The position numbers were made by a program, and so were the translations under genes. Below are positions 1 through 7,863 of a stretch of DNA of 45,545 bases, piece by piece; position 1 is the first letter of the stretch, and each line of letters starts with the position of its first letter. This DNA comes from Arthrobacter sp. (GTDB lineage: Bacteria > Actinomycetota > Actinomycetes > Actinomycetales > Micrococcaceae). The stretch spans positions 1 to 45,545 of the forward strand of contig JAPLAM010000054.1 of the NCBI GenBank assembly GCA_026393275.1, written 5' to 3'. A model generated the notes under the pieces. The model saw nothing but the letters and a program-made list of their open reading frames with translations. It was not told the origin of the DNA and did no database searches.

Positions 1-1075
1 CGAGCCGACGCCCGAAGAGGCTGCCCAGCTGAAGGAGCTCTACCGGGATTTTGACCGCGAAAACCTGATCCCGCTCTGGACCGAAATCGCGGACCTGATG
101 CCGATGGTCCCGACCCCCAAGGCGGTGCCCCACGTCTGGCGATGGAGCGACCTGTACCCGCTGGCGGCCCGCGCCGGCGACCTGGTTCCGGTGGGCCGCG
201 GCGGCGAACGCCGCGCCATCGCGCTGGCCAACCCGGGCCTGGGCAACACCCCGTACGCCACCCCCACGCTCTGGGCGGCCATCCAGTACCTCGGCGCCCG
301 TGAGACCGCTCCGGAGCACCGCCACTCGCAGAACGCCTTCCGCTTCGTGGTCGAGGGCGAAGGCGTCTGGACCGTCGTGAACGGCGACCCGGTCCGGATG
401 TCCCGCGGCGACTTCCTGCTCACCCCGGGCTGGAACTTCCACGGCCACCACAACGACACCGACGAGCCGATGGCCTGGATCGACGGCCTCGACATCCCGT
501 TCGTGCACTACGCCGACGCCGGCTTCTTCGAGTTCGGCACCGAGCGCGTCACCGACGAGGCCACCCCGGACATCTCCCGGTCCGAGCGGCTCTGGGCCCA
601 CCCGGGTCTGCGCCCGCTGTCCGGCCTGGACGACACCACCAGCTCGCCCATCGCGGCCTACCGCTGGGAGTACACGGACCGCGCGCTGACCGAGCAGCTG
701 CTGCTTGAGGACGAGGGCCACCCGGCCACCGTGTCCCAGGGCCACGCCGCCGTCCGTTACACCAACCCCACCACTGGCGGCGACGTCATGCCGACCATCC
801 GGGCCGAATTCCACCGGCTGCGCGCCGGCGCCTCCACCGAGACCGTCCGCGAGGTGGGCTCGAGCGTGTGGCAGGTCTTCGAAGGCCGCGGTTCCGTGGT
901 CCTCAACGGCGAAACCCGGACCCTCGAGAAGGGCGACCTCTTCGTGGTCCCGTCCTGGGCTCAATGGTCCCTGCAGGCGGAGTCTGAATTTGATCTCTTC
1001 CGCTTCAGCGATGCCCCCATTTTTGAACGACTGAACTTCAACCGCACCTACATCGAAGGACGCAAGAACGCATGA
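1..1075 (+). CDS. Gentisate 1,2-dioxygenase (5' partial)
   Basis: This is a bicupin ring-cleavage dioxygenase expected to open gentisate to maleylpyruvate using Fe(II) and O2. The reading frame is open from base 2, so the start lies left of the window. The first ATG inside (98) is internal, because the translated sequence before it is typical dioxygenase N-terminus. The first cupin carries an HRH motif (about 317-325) followed by QNAFRFVVEG, and a further His cluster (FHGHH) after GDFLLTPGW, which fits the His-His-His iron site of the family. A second cupin covers about 780-1000. The stop overlaps the next ATG (ATGA at 1072). The two genes behind it complete the gentisate pathway, which supports gentisate rather than 1-hydroxy-2-naphthoate as substrate. 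Confidence 0.93.
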   Translation, partial: EPTPEEAAQLKELYRDFDRENLIPLWTEIADLMPMVPTPKAVPHVWRWSDLYPLAARAGDLVPVGRGGERRAIALANPGLGNTPYATPTLWAAIQYLGARETAPEHRHSQNAFRFVVEGEGVWTVVNGDPVRMSRGDFLLTPGWNFHGHHNDTDEPMAWIDGLDIPFVHYADAGFFEFGTERVTDEATPDISRSERLWAHPGLRPLSGLDDTTSSPIAAYRWEYTDRALTEQLLLEDEGHPATVSQGHAAVRYTNPTTGGDVMPTIRAEFHRLRAGASTETVREVGSSVWQVFEGRGSVVLNGETRTLEKGDLFVVPSWAQWSLQAESEFDLFRFSDAPIFERLNFNRTYIEGRKNA

Positions 1076-1905
1076 AACTTCTCACCCTCCGTCTCTCCCA
1101 GGGGGACAAAACTGTAACGAAGGCTGTCCGCCAGGACGGCGACACCCTCACCGAGATCGACGGGTTCGCTGACGTCGGGGCGCTCCTGAAGGACGCAGCC
1201 TGGGAGTCCATCGCGCAGGCCGCTTCCGGTGCAACGCACCCGATCGAAGGCGCGGACCTCGACGCCGTCGTCCCCTCCCCCGGCAAGATCATCTGCGTGG
1301 GCCACAACTACCGCAACCACATCAAGGAAATGGGCCGGGAAGTCCCCGAGTTCCCCACCCTCTTCGCCAAGTACCAGGAATCCCTGATCGGCCCGAATGA
1401 TGACCTGGCCCTGCCGCAGGAATCGTCCACTGTCGACTGGGAATCCGAACTCGCCGTCGTGATCGGCAAGAAGGGCAGCCGGATTTCCGAAGCCGACGCC
1501 GCGGACCACATCGCCGGTTACGCCGTCCTGAACGACGTGTCCATGCGCGACTACCAGTTCCGCACCATCCAGTGGCTGCAGGGCAAGACCTGGGAGAAGT
1601 CCACCCCGTTCGGCCCCGCCCTGGTCACCAAGGACGAGTTCAGCGGCGGCCTGATGACCACCGCTGTCGACGGAGAAATCCAGCAGCAGACCCCGACGAA
1701 CGACGTCGTCTTCACGCCGGAATTCCTGGTCTCCTACATCTCCACCATCATCACGCTGAACCCCGGTGATGTGATCGCCACCGGCACCCCCGGCGGCGTC
1801 GGCCACGCGCAGGACCCGAAGCGCTACCTGCAGGAAGGCCAGCTCCTGGTCACCACCATCGAGGGCCTCGGAGAACTGAAGAACCGCGTAGTCAAGGAAG
1901 CCTGA
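1072..1905 (+). CDS. Fumarylacetoacetate hydrolase family protein, probable fumarylpyruvate hydrolase
   Basis: A 277-residue FAH-fold hydrolase, probably cleaving fumarylpyruvate to fumarate and pyruvate as the last gentisate-pathway step. The FAH signature starts with GKIICVGHNYRNH, and a metal-binding WESELAVVIG segment with an ExE arrangement follows. The C-terminal PGDVIATGTPGGVG loop is typical of the family. The ATG at 1072 overlaps the dioxygenase stop, so translation is probably coupled. Position between dioxygenase and isomerase favours fumarylpyruvate, though FAH proteins also hydrolyse acylpyruvates or decarboxylate oxaloacetate. Confidence 0.9.
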   Translation: MKLLTLRLSQGDKTVTKAVRQDGDTLTEIDGFADVGALLKDAAWESIAQAASGATHPIEGADLDAVVPSPGKIICVGHNYRNHIKEMGREVPEFPTLFAKYQESLIGPNDDLALPQESSTVDWESELAVVIGKKGSRISEADAADHIAGYAVLNDVSMRDYQFRTIQWLQGKTWEKSTPFGPALVTKDEFSGGLMTTAVDGEIQQQTPTNDVVFTPEFLVSYISTIITLNPGDVIATGTPGGVGHAQDPKRYLQEGQLLVTTIEGLGELKNRVVKEA

Positions 1906-2663
1906 TGGTCGCCCGCCACGACCAGACGACCGACCCGGAGCTGCTGGCCGCACTGCTGCAGGCTCGCCGGGGCACGGCGTTCTTCGCCCGGAAGCTCAAC
2001 GAACTCAGCGACGCTGAGCTGGACGGCGACACGCTGCTGCCGGGCTGGACCCGCCGCCACATCACGGCACACATCGGCTACAACGCCCGGGCAATTGCCC
2101 GGTTGGTCGAGTGGGCGGCCACCGGGGTGGAAACCCCGATGTACGCCTCCACGGATATCCGGGACCACGAGATCAACTTTGGGGCGACCCTGAGCCCGAT
2201 CGCGCTGCGGCACCTGTTCGACCACTCGGCGGTGCACCTGAACGTTGAATGGCGTGACCTGCCCGAGGACGCCTGGCACCATCGGGTGCGGACCATCCAG
2301 GGCCGCGAAGTCCCCGCCAGCGAAACCGTGTGGATGCGGACCCGAGAAGTCTGGATGCACGCGGTGGACCTGGACAACGGGGCCGTCTTCCGGGACATCC
2401 CTGTCCCGGTGCTGGAGCGGCTCCTGGCGGACATCACCGGCGCCTGGAAGACCCGCGGCACCGACGCGGGCCTGGTGGTCAAGGTCACCGACCGCGACCT
2501 CACCTTCGGCGACACTGAGTCGGCGTCGTCCGCGGTGGTTTCCGGACCGCTGGCCGGCATCGTCGCATGGGCCGCGGGCCGGGGCAACGACGGCGTCACC
2601 GCCGCCGGGTCCGGGTCCGAGGCTGCGGACGGCGAAGTTCCGGCTGCCCCGAAATGGATCTAG
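1905..2663 (+). CDS. Mycothiol-dependent maleylpyruvate isomerase family protein
   Basis: A 252-residue DinB-like four-helix protein of the mycothiol-dependent maleylpyruvate isomerase family, converting maleylpyruvate to fumarylpyruvate. The N-terminal helix bundle contains LPGWTRRHITAHIGYNARA, and WMRTREVWMHAVDL supplies an ExxxH pair. Together they match the His/Glu/His zinc site of the characterised Corynebacterium enzyme (residues about 52-56 and 145-150 here). The C-terminal half resembles the SCP2-like domain of the family. The ATG shares its A with the TGA of the preceding gene (TGATG). Use of mycothiol rather than glutathione supports an actinobacterial host. It is the last gene before a strong terminator. 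Confidence 0.92.
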   Translation: MVARHDQTTDPELLAALLQARRGTAFFARKLNELSDAELDGDTLLPGWTRRHITAHIGYNARAIARLVEWAATGVETPMYASTDIRDHEINFGATLSPIALRHLFDHSAVHLNVEWRDLPEDAWHHRVRTIQGREVPASETVWMRTREVWMHAVDLDNGAVFRDIPVPVLERLLADITGAWKTRGTDAGLVVKVTDRDLTFGDTESASSAVVSGPLAGIVAWAAGRGNDGVTAAGSGSEAADGEVPAAPKWI

Positions 2664-2685
2664 GCATGTAGCAGCGTCCCTTTCG

Positions 2686-2740
2686 AAAAAAAGAATAGCC
2701 CCCTCGACTGAACTTCCAGTCGAGGGGGCTATTCCTTTTT
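2686..2740. terminator. Bidirectional Rho-independent terminator
   Basis: An 18-bp perfect stem (2693-2710 with 2717-2734) closes a 6-nt loop. An A-run lies on the left and TTCCTTTTT on the right, so it can terminate both the + gentisate operon and the convergent - MFS gene. Confidence 0.93.
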
Positions 2741-2751
2741 GCTGCGCGTGG

Positions 2752-4221
2752 TCAGCCCAGGTGGATGGCCGGGGCGTCGCCCTCGGTTCCGGTGAACTTC
2801 CTGCGGTCGATGTTGATCAGGAGCAGGGCGATCGGCACGATCAGGATGGCGAACCCGGCGGCCCAGAGGAACACCGCGGCGTAGCCCGTGGCGAGGGCCG
2901 CCAGCGAGACTCCGCCGGCCGTGGCCGCTGCGGCGATCGTGCTGAACAGGGCGATCCCGAGGGAGCCGCCGATCTGCTGGGAGGCGTTCACCAAAGCGCT
3001 GGCGACGCCGGAGTCATCCCGGTCCACGCCGAACAAGGCGAGGTTCTGCATCGGCACAAACACCATGCCCAGCCCGACACCCATCAGCAGCAGCGCGGGC
3101 AGCATGTTCACGAGGTAGCTCCCCTGGGAGGTGACCTGGGTGAGCCACAACATGGCGGCGGCCATGAACACCGGGCCGACGGCAGTGGGGATCCTGGCGC
3201 CCAGTTTCGGAAGGTTTTTGGCGACCAGACCGGCGGTAATGATCAGCACCACCGTCATGGGCAACGAGGCGAGGCCGGCCAGGAACGGCGCGAAGCCGAG
3301 CACGATCTGGATGTAGAAGTTGATGAACAGGATGCCGCCGATTAGGACGGCACCGGACAGGAAGGAGGCCAGGAAGGCCGCCCCGCGATTGCGTTCGGTG
3401 GCCACATGCAGCGGCAGCAGCGGGTGCTTGGCTTTCCGCTCGACCACGACGAAGACTGCCAGGAGCACGGCCCCGGCGGCGATGAAGCCCCAGGCCTCGG
3501 GGGCGTTCCAGCCGTGCTCGGCGTTGGTGAAGCCGTAGACCAGGGAGCCCAGTCCCAGGGCGGCCAGGATGACGCCGGGCCAGTCGTACTTGGTGGACCC
3601 GTGGGCCCTGCTTTCGCTGACGAGGGACCACACCCCGGCCAGTGCGATGACGGCGATCGGCACGTTGACGAAGAAGCACCAGCGCCAGGTGACGTGTTCG
3701 GTCAGGTAGCCGCCCAGCAGGACGCCGACGGCGGCGCCGACGCCGGTGATGGAGCCGAAGATGGCGAACGCGGTCCCGCGGTCCTTGCCGCCCGGAAAGG
3801 CGACCGTCAGCAGCGCCAGTGCGGCCGGAGCGAGCAGCGCGGCGAAGACGCCCTGAAGGGCGCGGGCGCCGATCAGTTCCCATGGCTGTTGCGCGATGCC
3901 GCCCAGCAGCGACGCGATGGCGAAGCCACCGGCGGCCACGATAAACGTCCGCTTGCGCCCCCAGAAGTCCGCGATCCGGCCGCCGAGCAACAGGAAGGCT
4001 CCGAACGCCAGGGCGTAGGCCGTCACCACCCAGGACCTCGTCGCATCGCTGATGCCCATCTCTTGCTGCAGGCGCGGCAATGCCAGGTTGACGATGGTCC
4101 CGTCCAGGACCACCATGAACTGCGCGAGGGCCAGGAACACCAGCGCCCACCAGCCGGCCTTGCGTCCGCTCCCCTGCTCTACGCCTCTGTCTGCTATCTG
4201 CGTTGACACGCCCACATCCAC
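2752..4221 (-). CDS. MFS transporter, DHA2 (EmrB/QacA) family drug or aromatic efflux pump
   Basis: A 489-residue major facilitator with about 14 hydrophobic segments. TM1 carries the DHA2 pattern LAQFMVVLDGTIVNLALPRL, the loop 2-3 motif A is GGRIADFWGRKR, and motif C-like GSITGVGAAVGVLLGG lies in TM5. DHA2 proteins export drugs, dyes or toxic organic acids by proton antiport. The start shown is a GTG at 4221, but a GTG at 4215 sits at a better distance from GAAGG (about 4222-4227) and is an equally good start. A MarR regulator gene lies directly upstream on the same strand, with a palindrome in between, so the pump is likely induced by its substrate. Its placement beside gentisate genes suggests export of a toxic aromatic, which is inference. 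Confidence 0.88.
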   Translation of the reverse strand: MDVGVSTQIADRGVEQGSGRKAGWWALVFLALAQFMVVLDGTIVNLALPRLQQEMGISDATRSWVVTAYALAFGAFLLLGGRIADFWGRKRTFIVAAGGFAIASLLGGIAQQPWELIGARALQGVFAALLAPAALALLTVAFPGGKDRGTAFAIFGSITGVGAAVGVLLGGYLTEHVTWRWCFFVNVPIAVIALAGVWSLVSESRAHGSTKYDWPGVILAALGLGSLVYGFTNAEHGWNAPEAWGFIAAGAVLLAVFVVVERKAKHPLLPLHVATERNRGAAFLASFLSGAVLIGGILFINFYIQIVLGFAPFLAGLASLPMTVVLIITAGLVAKNLPKLGARIPTAVGPVFMAAAMLWLTQVTSQGSYLVNMLPALLLMGVGLGMVFVPMQNLALFGVDRDDSGVASALVNASQQIGGSLGIALFSTIAAAATAGGVSLAALATGYAAVFLWAAGFAILIVPIALLLINIDRRKFTGTEGDAPAIHLG

Positions 4222-4235
4222 CCTTCGAAGTAATA

Positions 4236-4251
4236 ATACTTATACAAGTAT
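4236..4251. promoter_or_regulatory. AT-rich palindrome ahead of the efflux gene, candidate MarR operator
   Basis: ATACTT-ATAC-AAGTAT is a perfect 6-bp inverted repeat with a 4-bp spacer, 15 bp upstream of the MFS start, in otherwise GC-rich DNA. Position and size fit a MarR-family site; assignment to the neighbouring MarR protein is inferred. Confidence 0.55.
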
Positions 4252-4298
4252 AACTACCGTCCGAGAGTCCTCAGTTCGGGAGGGTGGCGATCCGGGCT

Positions 4299-4772
4299 TT
4301 ACTCCGGCTCGGCGAGGAGGGAGGCGAGACGTTGCAGGGCGGGCAGGCTGGCCGCGAGCTGCCGGCGCTCCTCCGGCGTCAGCCGGGAACTCGCCGAGGA
4401 CAGAGCCTGTGCCCACGCGCCCTCAAGGAGCGTTTTGATCCGCTGGGATTCGGCCGTGGGGTGGAGGGCGACGTAGCGCTTGTCGGCGGCGTCGCGGACC
4501 CGCGTGACCAGTCCGGCAGCCACCAGCTCCCGCAGTTGGACGCTGACGTTGCTGAACTGCCGCCCCAGGCGGGAGGCGACCTCCGCGACCGTGATGCCCG
4601 GGTGGTTTTCGATCACCCGGAGGATTTCCAGCACACCGTTGGACAGCGGCCGCACCCCGGTGTCATTGTGTGACTTCCGGCGGATGTCGGAGGAAATGTC
4701 GATCATCGAAACCGCCAGGGCCCGGTGGTCCACTGCCCGCGCGGGCCCATCCGCTGCGCCAACACTTTCCAT
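4299..4772 (-). CDS. MarR family transcriptional regulator
   Basis: A 157-residue winged-helix regulator when started at the ATG at 4772 (MESVGAADG). An upstream in-frame ATG at 4874 would add 34 residues without family resemblance and overlap the divergent gene, so it was rejected. The winged-helix region (ITVAEVASRLGRQFSNVSVQ, then LVTRVRDAADKRY with the DxR wing) lies at about residues 60-105, with dimerisation helices either side. It is followed on the same strand, 77 bp on, by the DHA2 efflux gene, so local repression of that pump is the simplest role. Ligand unknown. Confidence 0.85.
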   Translation of the reverse strand: MESVGAADGPARAVDHRALAVSMIDISSDIRRKSHNDTGVRPLSNGVLEILRVIENHPGITVAEVASRLGRQFSNVSVQLRELVAAGLVTRVRDAADKRYVALHPTAESQRIKTLLEGAWAQALSSASSRLTPEERRQLAASLPALQRLASLLAEPE

Positions 4773-4867
4773 TGCATAAGCATAGGCCCCCGGGCCTGCG
4801 GCCGTTTTATGGTTGACTTCCTGCAGGGACAACCCGGCGCCCACCGACGCGGAGGAATACACGACTG

Positions 4868-5611
4868 ATGGCATATGGCGAGCTCGATCCCTCGTCCGGG
4901 GTACCCCTGTACCGGCAGATCAAGGAGATCCTGCGCAGGGAGGTTGCCGAGGGAGTCGCGGATGCCGAGAAGCCGATGACCGAGGCGCAGCTGCTGGGCC
5001 GGTTCGACGTCAGCCGGGCTCCCATCCGCCAGGCCCTGCAGGAGCTCGCCAGCGAGGGCTACGTGTACCGCAAGCAAGGCAAGGGAACCTTCCCGGTCAC
5101 GGGCGCCCGGGTTCAGCGGCCTGCCGACGTTCGGTCCGGAGCCCTCTACCAGTACCTCTCCGAGAGCGGACTTCATCCGACCGGCAAGGTGTCCGGCGTC
5201 GAACGGGTTGAGCCGCCTGCGCGCATCCGGGATCTTCTGGGTCTGGACACGCAGGAGCGGCTCCTGCATTTCACCCGGCTGATCTCGATAGAGGACGAGC
5301 CCCTCGTCGAAGCCGACGTCTATATCCGGGCCCCCGAGGAGTTCAGGCCCACCGAGGCGGAACTCGACGAGGAGGGCTCCGCCTTCAGGTTGCTGGAGCG
5401 CAAGTTCGGCATCGCGCACGTTCGGGCCGAGCACGACGCCTGGGCGACCGCCGCAACTGCCGGCCAGGCGGCCACCTTCGGCGTCAGCCAGGGAAGTCCG
5501 CTGCTGGTCATCGAGACGATTTTCTTCACGACGGGCGACCGGCCCGCCGGGTGGCGCTCCGCGGTGCACCAGGCCGAAAAGTTCAAGTACCGGTTCAGCA
5601 CAAGCCAGTGA
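4868..5611 (+). CDS. GntR family regulator with UTRA (HutC-type) ligand domain
   Basis: A 247-residue regulator. The N-terminal GntR winged helix (residues about 10-75) reads VPLYRQIKEILRREV, then MTEAQLLGRFDVSRAPIRQALQELASEGYVYRKQGKGTF. The UTRA effector domain fills about 95-240. GGAGGA at 4851-4856 precedes the ATG. It is divergent from the MarR gene and sits 188 bp before the PTE-like pair, whose upstream region carries a GntR-like pseudo-palindrome and a long inverted repeat. It probably controls the 5.8-11.4 kb catabolic block; the effector is unknown. Confidence 0.9.
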   Translation: MAYGELDPSSGVPLYRQIKEILRREVAEGVADAEKPMTEAQLLGRFDVSRAPIRQALQELASEGYVYRKQGKGTFPVTGARVQRPADVRSGALYQYLSESGLHPTGKVSGVERVEPPARIRDLLGLDTQERLLHFTRLISIEDEPLVEADVYIRAPEEFRPTEAELDEEGSAFRLLERKFGIAHVRAEHDAWATAATAGQAATFGVSQGSPLLVIETIFFTTGDRPAGWRSAVHQAEKFKYRFSTSQ

Positions 5612-5618
5612 CTTGTTC

Positions 5619-5646
5619 TTGACTTTTGCTATACAGCGTGTAAACC
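5619..5646 (+). promoter_or_regulatory. Candidate promoter for the PTE-like/hydroxylase block
   Basis: TTGACT (5619-5624) followed after 16 bp by TAAACC (5641-5646) is one possible pair. GTGACT (5608-5613) with TATACA (5630-5635) is the other. Either would initiate just upstream of the operator-like sequences. Confidence 0.4.
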
Positions 5647-5658
5647 TTGTAGACAGGT
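5644..5658. promoter_or_regulatory. Candidate GntR-type operator
   Basis: ACCTTGTAGACAGGT is an imperfect inverted repeat (ACCT-TGT-AG-ACA-GGT with one extra T), resembling the GT..AC symmetry of GntR/HutC sites. It lies just downstream of the GntR gene and overlaps the promoter region. Assignment is inferred. Confidence 0.4.
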
Positions 5659-5693
5659 AAGCAAGGTCACATTCACGGGCACCCTGCTTACCT
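5655..5693. repeat. 13-bp inverted repeat upstream of the PTE-like pair
   Basis: AGGTAAGCAAGGT (5655-5667) and ACCCTGCTTACCT (5681-5693) pair at 12 of 13 positions around a 13-nt loop. There is no T-tract, so it is not a standard terminator. It could be an operator or a stem in the mRNA leader, about 107 nt before the start codon. Confidence 0.7.
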
Positions 5694-5799
5694 CGCTGCA
5701 CCGAGTTCGGCGAGGATCCATCCAGAGGTCGCGCGGTGCATGATCCTTCCCAACGCGTTACGCCAACGACGGCGCAACGTAAGACGAAAGGTTGTGCCG

Positions 5800-6789
5800 A
5801 TGACGGATACAACGACAGTCGCCAGCAAGACCGTCAACACGGTCCTTGGCCCCATCCCCGCTTCGGAACTGGGGGTGGTCGCAGTTCACGAAGCCCTCCT
5901 TTCCGTGGTTCCCGGCGCGCAGTACGCCCCGGATATCAGCATGGACCGGGCCGAGATCTTCGAAATCCTGGCCGCGAAGCTGACTGGCTTCCGCGAGCAC
6001 GGCGGTCAAACGATCGTCGACAGCACGGGCATGTTCCACGGCCGCGACCTGAAACTGTACGAGGCTCTCTCGCGTTCCACCGGCGTGAACATTGTCGCCT
6101 CCACGGGCATGGGCCCGGAGGAGACGCTGGGCGGCTACTTCCTGACCCCGCAGACCAATCCGCCCACGCCCTGGCCCGCCGAGAAGTTTGCCGACCTCTT
6201 CTCCAAGGAGGTCACCGAGGGCATGGTGGTCCCGCGCGTCGAACGCCGCGGTGCCGCCGGCCTGGTGACCACGACGGCGGACCGGGCCGGCATGACCCCG
6301 ACCGAGGAGAGCCTCTTCCGGGGCGCGGCCCGGACCGCGCTGAACACCGGCGTCCCGGTGTCCATCCGTTATGGCGCCGACGCACTGCACGACCTCGACG
6401 TCGTCCTGGACGAGCAGCTTCCGGCCGACCGCGTGCTGGTCGGCGGACTGGACCGCAAGGAAGCCGTCACTTCCGGCGCCGCCCTCGAGGTGGCCCGCCG
6501 TGGAGCGTTCGTCGGCCTGGACCATGTGGGCCTGGACGATGACGACGCCTACGTGAGCGACCGCGAGCGGGCGGCCCTCGTCGTCGAACTCGTCAAGGCC
6601 GGCCACGGCCACCAGATCATCCTGTCGGGCAACGCGATCGGCGTGGCCAAGGGACAGCCGGACTACGACCTGCCGTTCAGCCACGTCGTGTCCACCTTCG
6701 TGCCCTTCCTGAAAACCCAGGGCCTGAGCGACGAAGACGCCCAGCGCATCCTCGTGGAGAACCCGCGCAACCTGCTGACCGTGCGCTAA
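5800..6789 (+). CDS. Phosphotriesterase-family protein lacking all metal ligands (probable pseudoenzyme)
   Basis: A 329-residue TIM-barrel amidohydrolase-superfamily protein, clearly paralogous to the next gene: both start VNTVLGxIPAxEL and share FREhGG, GRD, TGVxIVAxTG and a C-terminal ENP. Aligned with that gene, every metal-binding position is changed. HEH becomes HEA (H30/A32), the carbamylated Lys becomes T157, the strand-5 His becomes R190, the strand-6 GH becomes G216 (GG) and the strand-8 Asp becomes N278. The frame is intact and full length, so this is not simple decay. The start is the ATG at 5800, with AAAGG at 5787-5791; an upstream ATG at 5740 lacks family sequence and a ribosome site. 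It may be a structural or regulatory partner of the active paralogue, or bind a ligand without metal chemistry. Confidence 0.85.
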   Translation: MTDTTTVASKTVNTVLGPIPASELGVVAVHEALLSVVPGAQYAPDISMDRAEIFEILAAKLTGFREHGGQTIVDSTGMFHGRDLKLYEALSRSTGVNIVASTGMGPEETLGGYFLTPQTNPPTPWPAEKFADLFSKEVTEGMVVPRVERRGAAGLVTTTADRAGMTPTEESLFRGAARTALNTGVPVSIRYGADALHDLDVVLDEQLPADRVLVGGLDRKEAVTSGAALEVARRGAFVGLDHVGLDDDDAYVSDRERAALVVELVKAGHGHQIILSGNAIGVAKGQPDYDLPFSHVVSTFVPFLKTQGLSDEDAQRILVENPRNLLTVR

Positions 6790-6839
6790 GCACCCGTCGG
6801 CCCACACACAACAAGCTTTCGAACCCCTGAGGTGAACGA

Positions 6840-7793
6840 ATGACCAAGGTCAACACCGTGCTGGGAACCATCCCGGCCGAAGAACTGGAAATCGTGGCGG
6901 TCCACGAACACATTGGCTACGGCATGCCCGGGTCCGAACTGGACACCAAATGGTGGAAGTCGCCTGAGCAGGCCTACGAGGAGACCGTGCCGAAGCTGCG
7001 GAAGTTCCGCGAATACGGCGGCGGGACGTTCGTGGACGCCACGGGCATCTGCAACGGCCGTGACGTGGACTATTACAAGTCGCTGTCGCAGAAGACGGGC
7101 GTGCACATTGTGGCCTGCACCGGCTTCGTCGGCGGCGACACCGCCCTGCCGCACTTCTCCCGCGCGAGCGTTGACTATCTGGCGAAGGTGTTCATCCACG
7201 AGATTACCGTCGGCATCGGCAACACCGGCGCCAAGGCCGGCGTCATCAAGGTCGGCGTGAGCCGCGGCGGGCGAATGACGGACCTGGACAAGCGCATCTA
7301 CCGGGCGGCGGCCCGCGCCGCAGTCGTCACCGGGGCGCCGATCCTGACCCACCTGGCCATCGACCCCGAACCGGCAGTCAACATCTTCAACGAAGAGGGC
7401 CTCCCGCTGGACCGGGTGCTCTTCGGCCACGCCGACGACGGACTCAACGCCCCGATCACCCCGCACGACTGGATTTACGAGCAGGGCGGCCGGATCGGCT
7501 TCGACACCTTCGGTTACGACCTCGAATTGCCGGACCCGCCGTTCTGGGGTCGCAAGCGTGCCGAACGGATGGAGCACTTCGTCAAGCTCGTGAATAAGGG
7601 CTATGCGGACAAGCTCCTCGTTTCGGCCGACGCCAACTGCAGCCCGCTGGGCTGGCCGGGCGTGAAGGGCCACACCATCAACTACATCTTCGAGGACATG
7701 ATCCCGGACATGCGCGAGGCCGGCATCGACGACGCCACCATCAAACTCCTGCTCGAGGACAACCCGGCCGACTTCCTCTCGCTCCACGCCTGA
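6840..7793 (+). CDS. Phosphotriesterase-family metal-dependent hydrolase
   Basis: A 317-residue binuclear metallohydrolase of the PTE/lactonase family. All ligands are visible: H22-E-H24 on strand 1, K137 (GVIKVGV, the bridging carbamylated Lys), H171 (THLAID), H197 (FGHADD) and D264 (SADANC). Family members hydrolyse lactones, phosphotriesters or related esters; no specific substrate can be read here. GAGGTG about 8 nt before the ATG is a good ribosome site. It lies 50 bp behind its metal-less paralogue and 70 bp before an aromatic hydroxylase, which suggests ester or lactone opening in an aromatic pathway. Confidence 0.9.
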   Translation: MTKVNTVLGTIPAEELEIVAVHEHIGYGMPGSELDTKWWKSPEQAYEETVPKLRKFREYGGGTFVDATGICNGRDVDYYKSLSQKTGVHIVACTGFVGGDTALPHFSRASVDYLAKVFIHEITVGIGNTGAKAGVIKVGVSRGGRMTDLDKRIYRAAARAAVVTGAPILTHLAIDPEPAVNIFNEEGLPLDRVLFGHADDGLNAPITPHDWIYEQGGRIGFDTFGYDLELPDPPFWGRKRAERMEHFVKLVNKGYADKLLVSADANCSPLGWPGVKGHTINYIFEDMIPDMREAGIDDATIKLLLEDNPADFLSLHA

Positions 7794-7830
7794 CCCGCAC
7801 AAACCACCTCAACTTACCCGCTCCACCAGA

Positions 7831-7846
7831 CTTGGCCCCGGCCAAG
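7831..7846. promoter_or_regulatory. 16-bp GC-rich palindrome before the hydroxylase gene
   Basis: CTTGGCC-CC-GGCCAAG is a perfect 7-bp inverted repeat 17 bp upstream of the hydroxylase start. It may be a protein site or a small hairpin affecting translation; no T-tract follows. Confidence 0.35.
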
Positions 7847-7863
7847 ACTGAGTCCAGAAAGAG

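Noticed and set aside
4238..4247. ACTTATACAA shared between the MFS promoter and the sugar-operon promoter (29268-29277)
   Set aside because: Ten bases including a -35-like hexamer on -; chance or promoter similarity is enough, and the regulators differ (MarR vs FadR type).
5800..6789. Idea that the metal-less PTE gene is a pseudogene from sequencing error
   Set aside because: Frame and length are intact, and each ligand change is a clean in-frame substitution amid conserved flanks.
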